Shown here: piece by piece, positions 1 to 5,921 of the stretch | Layout: each line of letters begins with the position of its first letter | Numbering within the stretch: position 1 is the first letter of the stretch | Assembly: GCA_900769525.1 (NCBI GenBank) | Contig: CAAGGY010000137.1 | Coordinates: 1 to 5,921 of the forward strand | Reading direction: 5' to 3' | Source of the DNA: an uncultured Alistipes sp. | Lineage (GTDB): Bacteria; Bacteroidota; Bacteroidia; Bacteroidales; Rikenellaceae | DNA: 5,921 bases | The notes under the pieces: model-generated | Told to the model about the DNA's origin: nothing | Seen by the model: the letters and a program-made list of their open reading frames with translations, nothing else | The model's database searches: none | Translations under genes and position numbers: made by a program

Positions 1-1725
1 AAGATTTGTGCGCAGAAGCGTGCTTGTTCGGTCGAGGTTGTTACGCTGAGTGTTATAGACATACGAGGCCGTTAGTCCAGCATTGAGCTGCGACTCGAAC
101 GATGTTCTAAGATACTTATTGTCGATATCGGCCAAGAACTTCTGGTCGACACTCTTGACATCAATCCAGTTGATATCCACAGGGCGAATAACAAATGTCG
201 AGCGCTCACCCTGACGCCAGCTATATGCCCATCGTGCAGTGAAGATATTACGCATGTAGTATGGTCGATTCTGAAAGTCGAACGCAAGCTCAAGGCGTGT
301 GCGGGGCTGCGACACATTATCGCCATACGACATACCGAATGGTATCAAGAAACGAGGGAACGACAAACCCGCCGTGATGTTGAGCTCCTGGGCACTACGC
401 TTTGCAACATTGCGTGCATACATAAACTCGAAACCGAAACGTGCCGCTATATCGAAGGCCTCAGCACCTCTGAAGACATTGCTATTGGTGTAACCAAGCG
501 TAGCACTAAGACCATAGAACGACGATGTCGACGACGCCTCAACCTCCACCTTAATACTCTGCTTAAGCGCTGGTGTGCAGTAGATATTACAGTCGAGATA
601 TCGCTCCTTAAGGTTAATAAACTGCTCTGCATCACTGCGTTGCTTACCAATATATGTCACAAAGCCGTCGCTTTTGTCCGAGCGTTGAAATCCCACCTTG
701 GTGTTGCGAAACAGACCGAGCGACATGAGCATATTGTAGGTATCTTGCACCTCCTGAGAGCTATATATGCTATTTGGCTGCATTGGGACAACCCTACGAA
801 GCACAGCATCACGCAGACGTGGTGTGGCAGTAAGGTCACGAATGATGCTAAGACCACCATACGACGTAGTGTCGATTACGGCATCCTGCTTAAAGCCCGC
901 CGACGAACGCAACATCGGATCGTAGGTAGGATAGATATTTATCTTGTCGATACGATAAATCGAATGGGGCTCAAACTCAGGTCGTCCACGCTCGTCGTAG
1001 CGCACAAGCACTGGCGTGATTATCATCGACACCTTGGCTCTATCCTTAAGGCCTATAGTGTCGACCTCGTAGGTGATGTTATTTGCAGTAAAGTCGAAAT
1101 AGCCACGGTTATTCAGATAGGCGGCTATACGGTTACGCTCCTGGTCGAGCTGCGTGATATCAAGAATGTCGCCTGGGCCGATGATCGACTTGGCGGTGTC
1201 GGCAAGGATGAGTGAGCGTAGCGACGTGTCACGGAACTTATAGTCGAGGCTCTCGATACGCATCGCCTCACGCTGCTTTAGACGATAGGTGAGCTCAGCA
1301 CGGCGCTTACGACGTGTTGTGTCAACCTCGCAGCTGACAGACGACGAGAAGTAGCCCTTGGTCTGCATATAGGTCTCAAGGTTCTCCACCGAGCGCTGCG
1401 TGAGGTCCATATTTAGCAACACAGGCTCCTCGCCAATCTTACGTTTAAAGTTGTTCCACCAATTGCTCTTCTCAGGGTTGGCGTGCTCATAAATCCAGAC
1501 ATAGAAGTCCATGCCCAAGAATCGCTTGTTGGGCGTTTGGCGTATATGCTTAAGCAGACCATCACGCTCATCGGTGATACGCTCGCTTCGTGGTATAGAC
1601 TCGTCGCCCTCGACAACAACCTTAGAGAGCAGGTAGCTACCCTCAGGAAGTGTGCGTGTGACGTTGCAGGCCACCCCAAGTATTAGGGCAGCAGACATGC
1701 AGAGGTATTTCAGAAGACGACGCAT
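1..1725 (-). CDS. tamL: TamL-like Omp85/BamA-family outer-membrane assembly protein, C-terminus cut off by window edge
   Basis: The minus strand is open for 575 codons from the ATG at 1725-1723 to base 1, with no stop or frameshift. Seen: a basic start (MRRLLKY), a hydrophobic stretch to about residue 19, then Cys20 followed by a segment containing LPEGSYLL. POTRA-like regions lie at about 32-150, 155-238 and 254-355, each with a GYF or GLF turn (KGYF near 124, RGYF near 211, LGLF near 337). Beta-barrel strands begin near 390 (YGLSATLGYTNSNVFRGAE). Known: Omp85 proteins insert or translocate outer-membrane proteins, and Bacteroidota encode TamL, a TamA relative with an N-terminal lipid anchor. 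Inference: this is TamL rather than BamA, because it has about three POTRAs and a probable lipidated cysteine. The lipobox is imperfect (Gly at -3, sequence LGVAC), so lipidation is uncertain. The start lies 9 bp after the dapF stop, implying co-transcription. Part of the barrel, perhaps 150-250 residues, is missing to the left. Omp85 family is near certain; the TamL assignment is moderate. Confidence 0.85.
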   Translation of the reverse strand, partial: MRRLLKYLCMSAALILGVACNVTRTLPEGSYLLSKVVVEGDESIPRSERITDERDGLLKHIRQTPNKRFLGMDFYVWIYEHANPEKSNWWNNFKRKIGEEPVLLNMDLTQRSVENLETYMQTKGYFSSSVSCEVDTTRRKRRAELTYRLKQREAMRIESLDYKFRDTSLRSLILADTAKSIIGPGDILDITQLDQERNRIAAYLNNRGYFDFTANNITYEVDTIGLKDRAKVSMIITPVLVRYDERGRPEFEPHSIYRIDKINIYPTYDPMLRSSAGFKQDAVIDTTSYGGLSIIRDLTATPRLRDAVLRRVVPMQPNSIYSSQEVQDTYNMLMSLGLFRNTKVGFQRSDKSDGFVTYIGKQRSDAEQFINLKERYLDCNIYCTPALKQSIKVEVEASSTSSFYGLSATLGYTNSNVFRGAEAFDIAARFGFEFMYARNVAKRSAQELNITAGLSFPRFLIPFGMSYGDNVSQPRTRLELAFDFQNRPYYMRNIFTARWAYSWRQGERSTFVIRPVDINWIDVKSVDQKFLADIDNKYLRTSFESQLNAGLTASYVYNTQRNNLDRTSTLLRTNL

Positions 1726-1734
1726 CACGCAAGA

Positions 1735-2691
1735 CTATCTGTTAAGACTCATTACAAAGTTGTTCCAACGCCTATTCTCATCTGTTTCTCGCTCACGACG
1801 ATAGTCGAACGTGCCACTCTCGAAGCGGGCACTACCCCACCACTCGAACGTAGCATTACCCTCGAGGCGTGTTACGATATCGTGACCGCTTAGTTGTGTT
1901 GTGCAAAAGACCCTTCCTCCACGATTACGAACCTCAACACGGCGACCTTGCTCGACAAACTTAAGGAGCGTTGCAGCAGTAGCCGAGGCAGTCATTGCCG
2001 TGCCACATGAGAGCGTGATTCCTGCACCTCGCTCATAGGTGGCAACAAATATCTCTGCGCACGAGCGGCACTCATACAGCGAAACATTTACACCATTAGG
2101 AAAGAGCTCCTTATGCTCTATTACACGCTCGCCAAGGCTCTTAAGCAGCTCCATGTCGATGCTCTCAACAGCGGCTACGATATGGGGATTACCGAGGCTA
2201 AGGACCGTAAACTGCAACGTAGAATCAAGTTCCTCAATAACCTTGCCCACGAAGCTCTCGCCCTCGGCAAAGAAATTGAAGTCCCTGCTCCAGCGACGAA
2301 TAGGGATATCGACAGCAAAGGCCTCGATACCCTCAGCAACGGGCTCAGCCTCAGATATTTTATAGTCACGACCACCTGAGCGCAGCACACCACTTGCGAG
2401 ATATCCACGCTCCGAGGCAAGACGAGCAACACAGCGAATACCATTACCACACATCTCGGCATGAGTGCCATCGGGGTTGAGCATATCCATACCATATACC
2501 CCATCGGCATGACGCTCGACAAGCAGTAGTCCGTCGCTACCAATGCCCCTCTCTCTGTCACAGGCCAGACGTGCAAAGGCCGACCAATCAACTTGTTGCA
2601 ACCCTGCATCACGACTTATATCAATCATTATAAAGTCGTTACCAGAGCCGTGGCATTTGATAATCTCGAAGCTTGTCGTAGCAGTATTCAT
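1735..2691 (-). CDS. dapF: Diaminopimelate epimerase
   Basis: This 318-residue cytoplasmic enzyme interconverts LL- and meso-diaminopimelate, the last step before lysine and the source of the peptidoglycan cross-linking residue. Seen: an N-terminal HGSGNDF motif (14-20), the family signature NPDGTHAEMCGNGIRC (72-87) with catalytic Cys81, GNPH (168-171), NGVNVS (199-204), and YERGAGITLSCGTA (219-232) with the second catalytic Cys229. The two cysteines are 148 residues apart, against 144 in E. coli (Cys73 and Cys217). Odd: the second loop reads CGTAMTAS instead of the usual CG[ST]GxxA, and the C-terminus has GNATFEWWG followed by a charged tail of about 20 residues. From memory, CGTAM and GNAT forms occur in longer DapF proteins of lactobacilli, so this is probably a functional subfamily, not decay. 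It is longer than E. coli DapF (274). The ATG at 2691 is the only sensible start and puts HGSGNDF near the N-terminus. A promoter lies about 40 bp upstream, and the gene leads directly into the TamL-like gene. Confidence 0.95.
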   Translation of the reverse strand: MNTATTSFEIIKCHGSGNDFIMIDISRDAGLQQVDWSAFARLACDRERGIGSDGLLLVERHADGVYGMDMLNPDGTHAEMCGNGIRCVARLASERGYLASGVLRSGGRDYKISEAEPVAEGIEAFAVDIPIRRWSRDFNFFAEGESFVGKVIEELDSTLQFTVLSLGNPHIVAAVESIDMELLKSLGERVIEHKELFPNGVNVSLYECRSCAEIFVATYERGAGITLSCGTAMTASATAATLLKFVEQGRRVEVRNRGGRVFCTTQLSGHDIVTRLEGNATFEWWGSARFESGTFDYRRERETDENRRWNNFVMSLNR

Positions 2692-2732
2692 CGGTTATAA
2701 ATAGGCGTTACGCTAAGTAAAATATATTCGTC

Positions 2733-2763
2733 CAAAGTTACAAAAATTTTTGAGGGCAGCAAA
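2733..2763 (-). promoter_or_regulatory. Bacteroides-type promoter for dapF and the TamL-like gene
   Basis: Read on the minus strand, TAACTTTG (2740 down to 2733) matches the Bacteroidota -7 element TAnnTTTG exactly. TTTG (2763 down to 2760) lies 19 bp upstream, the expected distance for the -33 element. Transcription would start near 2726, leaving a leader of about 35 nt before the dapF ATG at 2691. No Shine-Dalgarno sequence is visible in that leader. The assignment rests on consensus and spacing alone. Confidence 0.72.
2741..2752. other. 12-bp perfect palindrome in the dapF promoter spacer
   Basis: CAAAAATTTTTG is a perfect palindrome lying directly beside the -7 element, inside the -33/-7 spacer of the proposed dapF promoter. 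A dimeric regulator could bind here, but an A-run meeting a T-run also arises easily in AT-rich promoter DNA and can simply bend the helix. I see no second copy in the window. Confidence 0.3.
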
Positions 2764-2800
2764 ATATCGACCACACTTTGCAGATTTTTGCCTCTATATA

Positions 2801-2831
2801 TTGCAAAATTGCTCGATTTTTTGTAATATTG
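2801..2831 (+). promoter_or_regulatory. Candidate promoter for the alpha/beta hydrolase
   Basis: TAATATTG at 2824-2831 resembles the Bacteroidota -7 element TAnnTTTG with one mismatch, and TTG at 2801-2803 sits 20 bp upstream as a partial -33 element. Transcription would begin near 2838, only about 12 nt before the ATG at 2850. An alternative weaker pair is TTTGC at 2777-2781 with TATATTGC at 2797-2804. The surrounding DNA is AT-rich, so chance matches are likely and the call is tentative. Confidence 0.4.
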
Positions 2832-2849
2832 TAAAGCAAAATTAGAAGA

Positions 2850-3653
2850 ATGGCTATGGTCGAGAAATTTATTATGGCGGGTGATACCCCGATGCACGTG
2901 GCAGATAGCGAGCGTGGTGATAAGTGTGTGGTACTGCTACACGGCTATCTCGAGTCGATGGTTATATGGGATGAGTTTGTCTATCTGCTCACCCCAGAAC
3001 TACGAGTTGTGACCCTTAACCTTCCTGGTCACGGCATATCGCTTATCAATGGAGAGATTCACACAATGGAGTATCTGGCTAAGTGTGTGGCAGATACAAT
3101 GTCGGCACTTGGCATCGAGCGCTACTCTGTCGTTGGCCACTCAATGGGTGGCTACGTAGCCTTAGCCATGCTCGACAACTACTCAGATAGGCTTGAGTCA
3201 GTTACGCTGCTTAGCTCTACGACAACAAACGACAGCGAGGAGAAGTGCGACCGCCGCCGCCGTGAGATTGAGCTCGTTAAGGCTGGTAAGAAGAGTATGA
3301 TGGCACGATTGGTACCTCATGCAGGCTTTGCCCCTGAGAATGTCAAGCGACTTAAGGATCGTGTCGAGGATATGGAGGAGCTGATAACCATCACTGAGGA
3401 TGAGGGCGTTATCGCCATTCTTGCGGGTATGATTGAGCGCAAGGACCGTGATGAGCAGCTCCGCAAGTCGGTGGTTAAGCACCAGTTTATCTTTGGCCGC
3501 CACGACTACTATATCCCTAACGATGTTGCCGAGGAGCTGGAGCGCACACACCCCGAGGCCCGCACCGTGTGGCTCGACCACTCAGGCCACATGGGCTTTA
3601 TCGAGGAGCCTGAGAGCTGCGCCGAAGCTATCAAGGAGTTTATCTTGGGATAG
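2850..3653 (+). CDS. Alpha/beta-fold hydrolase, substrate unknown
   Basis: This 267-residue protein has the full catalytic layout of the alpha/beta hydrolase fold. Seen: the VVLLHGYLES segment (27-36) with HG of the oxyanion hole; LNLPGHG (57-62); the nucleophile elbow GHSMGG (96-101) with Ser98; the acid in FGRHDYYIP (215-223), probably Asp219; and the base in DHSGHMGF (243-250), His247. Between about 125 and 200 lies a charged, mostly helical cap (RRRRE, then KRLKDRVEDMEEL) that would shape the substrate pocket. No signal peptide or membrane segment is present, so it should be cytosolic. Family members include esterases, MenH- and BioH-like enzymes, and lactonases; nothing here chooses among them. 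It is transcribed away from dapF and towards rpoC, so it is probably a single-gene unit. The ATG at 2850 is preceded by AGAAG, a weak ribosome-binding site; a second ATG at 2856 would lose only two residues. Family confidence is high and function is open. Confidence 0.93.
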   Translation: MAMVEKFIMAGDTPMHVADSERGDKCVVLLHGYLESMVIWDEFVYLLTPELRVVTLNLPGHGISLINGEIHTMEYLAKCVADTMSALGIERYSVVGHSMGGYVALAMLDNYSDRLESVTLLSSTTTNDSEEKCDRRRREIELVKAGKKSMMARLVPHAGFAPENVKRLKDRVEDMEELITITEDEGVIAILAGMIERKDRDEQLRKSVVKHQFIFGRHDYYIPNDVAEELERTHPEARTVWLDHSGHMGFIEEPESCAEAIKEFILG

Positions 3654-3664
3654 AGCGATTAGCG

Positions 3665-3729
3665 GAATTTAGGAGGCCTCAGTGATTAAAGAGGGCACAG
3701 AGATTAAAGAATTTAGGGAGTTTAGTGAG
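3665..3729 (+). repeat. Cluster of short purine-rich direct repeats
   Basis: Just after the hydrolase stop, related short words recur on the plus strand: GAATTTAGGAGG-like sequence at 3665-3676, GAATTTAGGGAG at 3709-3720, and a diverged GTTTAGTGAG at 3720-3729. GATTAAAGA appears at 3684-3692 and again at 3702-3710. An 8-bp palindrome, GAGGCCTC, lies at 3673-3680. The cluster leads into the left arm of the long hairpin. It does not code for a recognisable peptide. It could be a decayed intergenic repeat element, but only one locus is visible here. Confidence 0.45.
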
Positions 3730-3765
3730 TTGTAGGTTCTCGCTAAATTCCCTAAATTCTTTATC
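3702..3765 (+). repeat. Long imperfect inverted repeat (hairpin) downstream of the hydrolase
   Basis: The left arm, 3702-3729, pairs with the right arm, 3739-3765, across a 9-base loop (3730-3738). The stem is about 27 bp with a single bulged T in the left arm near 3704. The only other departures from Watson-Crick pairing are two positions that form G-U and U-G pairs in plus-strand RNA; on the minus strand they would be A-C mismatches. This suggests a structure maintained in rightward RNA, such as a 3' end or terminator hairpin of the hydrolase mRNA, though an intergenic repeat element is an alternative. Outer arms TTTAGGAG (3668-3675) and CTCCTTAAA (3775-3783) could extend the fold imperfectly. 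No strong T-run follows the stem. Confidence 0.7.
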
Positions 3766-3826
3766 TTCCCTAAGCTCCTTAAACAAAAACAAGCATAACG
3801 CCAAAGCAGCCTTGATAGACAACTTC

Positions 3827-3877
3827 ACAAAACAAAGAGGTGCAACCCCCTACGGATTGCACCTCTTAATGTTTTGT
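3827..3877. terminator. Nearly symmetric bidirectional rho-independent terminator between hydrolase and rpoC
   Basis: An 11-bp perfect stem, AAGAGGTGCAA (3835-3845) with TTGCACCTCTT (3857-3867), encloses an 11-base loop. The flanks are also inverted: ACAAAACA at 3827-3834 and TGTTTTGT at 3870-3877, with only two unpaired bases (3868-3869). Read leftward from rpoC, the stem is followed directly by TGTTTTGT, a T-rich tract; read rightward from the hydrolase, it is followed by AATGTTTTGT. It lies 9 bases beyond the rpoC stop, so it very probably ends the rpoC transcript and may also stop the hydrolase transcript. Confidence 0.88.
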
Positions 3878-3885
3878 ATCTCGGA

Positions 3886-5921
3886 TTAGAAAATCATCTC
3901 CGACTTTAGGCCGACAACCAAGTCGTCGTAGTCACGAAGACCGGTACCACCAGGGATAGGATTACCTGTGATGACGTTCTCCTTGAGGTTAACAAGGTCG
4001 TCCGACTTAGCCTGGATGGCTGCCTCGTTAAGGACCTTAGTAGTCTCCTGGAACGACGCTGCAGAGATAAAGCTTGATGTCTGCAATGCGGCACGGGTAA
4101 TACCCTGAAGAACCTGATTAGAGGTTGCTGGAACGATAGGACGCACCTCAACAAGCTCCAAATCACGACGCTTGAGTGCAGAGTTCTCATCACGCAACTT
4201 ACGCATTGAGATAATCTGACCTGCCTGAACGCTCTGTGAGCCACCAGCGTTGGTAACAACACACTTGTCGTAGAGCTCGTCGTTGACATCCATAAACTCC
4301 CACTTATCGACAACCTGATCCTCGAAGAAGCGAGTATCACCTGGATCCTCAATCTTAACCTTCGACATCATCTGGCGTACGATAACCTCAAAGTGCTTAT
4401 CGTTAATCTTTACACCCTGCATACGGTAAACCTCCTGAACCTCGTTCACGATATACTCCTGAACCTTGGTAGGACCGAGGATGCGGAGGATATCGCCTGG
4501 AGTGATAGCGCCATCCGAAAGTGGCATACCTGCACGAACATAGTCGTTCTCCTGAACGATGATCTGGCGTGAGAGTGGCACGAGATACTTCTTGATATCG
4601 CCATCCTTAGATGTGATAATAATCTCGCGGTTACCACGCTTAATCTTACCGAATGTTACCTCGCCGTCGATCTCCGAAACGATAGCTGGGTTAGATGGGT
4701 TACGAGCCTCGAACAACTCGGTTACTCGAGGCAAACCACCGGTGATATCACCACCGCTCTTACCTACAGCACGTGGGATCTTGATAAGAATCTCGCCAGC
4801 GTGAATCTTGGCGTTGTTCTTAACCATGATATGTGCTGTAACAGGCAAGTTGTAGGCCTTAATCTCGTCACCATCCTTGTTAACAATCTTAATAACAGGG
4901 TTCTTAGTCTTATCCTTAGACTCGATAACAACACGCTCTGAAAGACCTGTCTGCTCATCACGCTCCTCTCGGTATGTTACACCCTCGATGATGCTCTCGT
5001 AGACAATCTTACCCTCAGACTCAGCGATGATAACTGCGTTGTATGGATCCCACTCGCAGATCATATCGCCCTTCTTAACCTCAGCACCATCCTTCATGAA
5101 GAGGGTTGCACCATAAGGCAAAGCGTGTGTATAGAGTGTAATATCGGTGTTAGGATCTACGATGCGGAACTCTGACTGACGTGACATAACGATGTCGATA
5201 GCCTCGCCAGCGGCGTTCTTACCCTTAATAGTGCGCAAATCGTCGATCTCCAAACGACCCTCGTACTTAGATACTACGTTAGTCTCAACTGTTGAACCAC
5301 CCGCAACACCACCGACGTGGAACGTACGGAGTGTAAGCTGTGTACCTGGCTCACCAATAGACTGTGCTGCGATGACACCAACAACCTCACCCTTCTGTAC
5401 CATACGTGCAGTAGCAAGGTTACGGCCATAACACTTAGCACAAACACCACGACGTGCCTCGCAAGTGAGTACCGAACGAATCTCTACTGACTCGATAGGT
5501 GACTTCTCGATAGCCTCTGCAATCTCCTCAGTGATCTCCTCACCAGCCTTGCAGAGAACCTCGCCTGTTGTTGGGCAGACAACATCGTTCAAAGCTGTAC
5601 GGCCGAGGATACGATCGTAGAGCGTCTGAACAACGTCCTCATTACGCTTGATAGCAGTAGCTGTCAAACCACGCAATGTGCCGCAGTCAACCTCGTTGAT
5701 GATAACATCCTGAGCAACGTCAACCAAACGACGTGTCAAGTAACCCGCATCGGCAGTCTTAAGAGCGGTATCCGCCAAACCCTTACGAGCACCGTGGGTA
5801 GAGATAAAGTACTCAAGCACCGAAAGACCCTCCTTAAAGTTCGACAAGATAGGGTTCTCGATAACCTGCTGACCACCCTCAACACCTGACTTCTGTGGCT
5901 TAGCCATAAGACCACGCATAC
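3886..5921 (-). CDS. rpoC: DNA-directed RNA polymerase beta' subunit, C-terminal half (start beyond window)
   Basis: The reading frame enters at the right edge and ends at TAA (3888-3886). Residues here are counted from the internal Met at 5919, which corresponds to about E. coli beta' 736. Seen: the bridge-helix region (34-69, including THGARKGLADTALK); zinc-site cysteines 79, 153, 160 and 163, with exactly the spacing of E. coli Cys814/888/895/898; and trigger-loop helix one, SIGEPGTQLTLRTFHVGG (187-204), with His201 equivalent to His936. An insertion of about 187 residues comparable to E. coli SI3 follows, before trigger-loop helix two, DITGGLPRVTELFEAR (391-406). The closing region contains ISAASFQETTKVLNEAA (618-634). 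Between about 525 and 605 there is roughly 40 residues more than in E. coli, a feature I associate with Bacteroidota. It ends soon after PGGTG, without a long tail. The first base or codons at the edge and about 735 residues upstream are missing. rpoB and ribosomal protein genes would be expected to the right. No downstream gene follows on this strand before the terminator. Confidence 0.99.
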   Translation of the reverse strand, partial: MRGLMAKPQKSGVEGGQQVIENPILSNFKEGLSVLEYFISTHGARKGLADTALKTADAGYLTRRLVDVAQDVIINEVDCGTLRGLTATAIKRNEDVVQTLYDRILGRTALNDVVCPTTGEVLCKAGEEITEEIAEAIEKSPIESVEIRSVLTCEARRGVCAKCYGRNLATARMVQKGEVVGVIAAQSIGEPGTQLTLRTFHVGGVAGGSTVETNVVSKYEGRLEIDDLRTIKGKNAAGEAIDIVMSRQSEFRIVDPNTDITLYTHALPYGATLFMKDGAEVKKGDMICEWDPYNAVIIAESEGKIVYESIIEGVTYREERDEQTGLSERVVIESKDKTKNPVIKIVNKDGDEIKAYNLPVTAHIMVKNNAKIHAGEILIKIPRAVGKSGGDITGGLPRVTELFEARNPSNPAIVSEIDGEVTFGKIKRGNREIIITSKDGDIKKYLVPLSRQIIVQENDYVRAGMPLSDGAITPGDILRILGPTKVQEYIVNEVQEVYRMQGVKINDKHFEVIVRQMMSKVKIEDPGDTRFFEDQVVDKWEFMDVNDELYDKCVVTNAGGSQSVQAGQIISMRKLRDENSALKRRDLELVEVRPIVPATSNQVLQGITRAALQTSSFISAASFQETTKVLNEAAIQAKSDDLVNLKENVITGNPIPGGTGLRDYDDLVVGLKSEMIF

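Noticed and set aside
640..1215. A 191-codon open frame on the plus strand.
   Set aside because: It is antisense to the POTRA-coding part of the Omp85 gene, shows no recognisable domain and has no promoter or ribosome-binding site; it is a shadow.
1..1725. The left 1.7 kb first looks like a patchwork of short frames on both strands, as if it held a broken gene.
   Set aside because: Translating the minus strand codon by codon from 1725 gives 575 uninterrupted residues with coherent POTRA and barrel features; the only break is the window edge.
2175..2612. A 145-codon frame on the minus strand inside dapF, with other overlapping frames on the plus strand (2039-2379).
   Set aside because: They overlap dapF in other frames, and dapF itself has full-length family motifs.
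1735..2691. DapF as a non-functional or pseudogene copy because the second cysteine loop lacks the usual glycine.
   Set aside because: Both catalytic cysteines, the N72/N168/E220/R221 equivalents and the reading frame are intact, and the same loop form is recalled in functional lactobacillal enzymes.
2688..2897. A 69-codon minus-strand frame spanning the divergent intergenic region.
   Set aside because: It runs through both proposed promoters and overlaps the starts of both flanking genes; its composition only reflects AT-rich DNA.
3665..3877. The two inverted repeats as the ends of an insertion sequence.
   Set aside because: The space between them is under 100 bp, there is no transposase, and the two stems are unrelated in sequence.
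4410..4510. Possible novel domain boundaries within the long insertions of RpoC.
   Set aside because: Both the SI3-like insertion and the longer C-terminal segment match what I recall of other Bacteroidota RpoC proteins; they are lineage features.

Overview
The window looks like an ordinary chromosomal segment from a member of the Bacteroidota, most likely the order Bacteroidales; I cannot place the genus. Four things point there. The RpoC sequence has the long insertion near its C-terminus that I associate with that phylum. The outer-membrane Omp85 protein begins like a lipoprotein, as in TamL. The best promoter has the Bacteroides-type layout TTTG-N19-TAnnTTTG. The start codons lack clear Shine-Dalgarno sequences. 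I see no mobile element, CRISPR array, tRNA, rRNA, defence cassette or biosynthetic cluster.

Layout from left to right. Positions 1-1725 (minus strand) hold the first 575 codons of a TamL/BamA-type outer-membrane assembly protein whose C-terminal end lies beyond the left edge. It starts 9 bp after the stop of dapF (1735-2691, minus), so the two are probably one transcription unit. A 158-bp divergent intergenic region (2692-2849) carries a convincing promoter for dapF and a weaker candidate for the rightward gene, an alpha/beta hydrolase with a complete catalytic triad (2850-3653, plus). A 232-bp convergent intergenic region (3654-3885) contains a long imperfect hairpin with short purine-rich repeats, then a very regular, nearly symmetric terminator. 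The rest (3886-5921, minus) is the C-terminal half of RpoC, whose start lies beyond the right edge.

The genes share a general housekeeping theme: meso-diaminopimelate for peptidoglycan and lysine (DapF), outer-membrane biogenesis (TamL), transcription (RpoC), and a hydrolase of unknown substrate. DapF and TamL both serve the cell envelope, and their close spacing is the only functional linkage the sequence supports.

I did not find an undescribed system here. The points most worth checking are the non-standard DapF active-site motif, whose form I recall from lactobacilli; the long hairpin at 3702-3765, whose two non-Watson-Crick positions can pair only in plus-strand RNA; and the symmetric terminator between hydrolase and rpoC.
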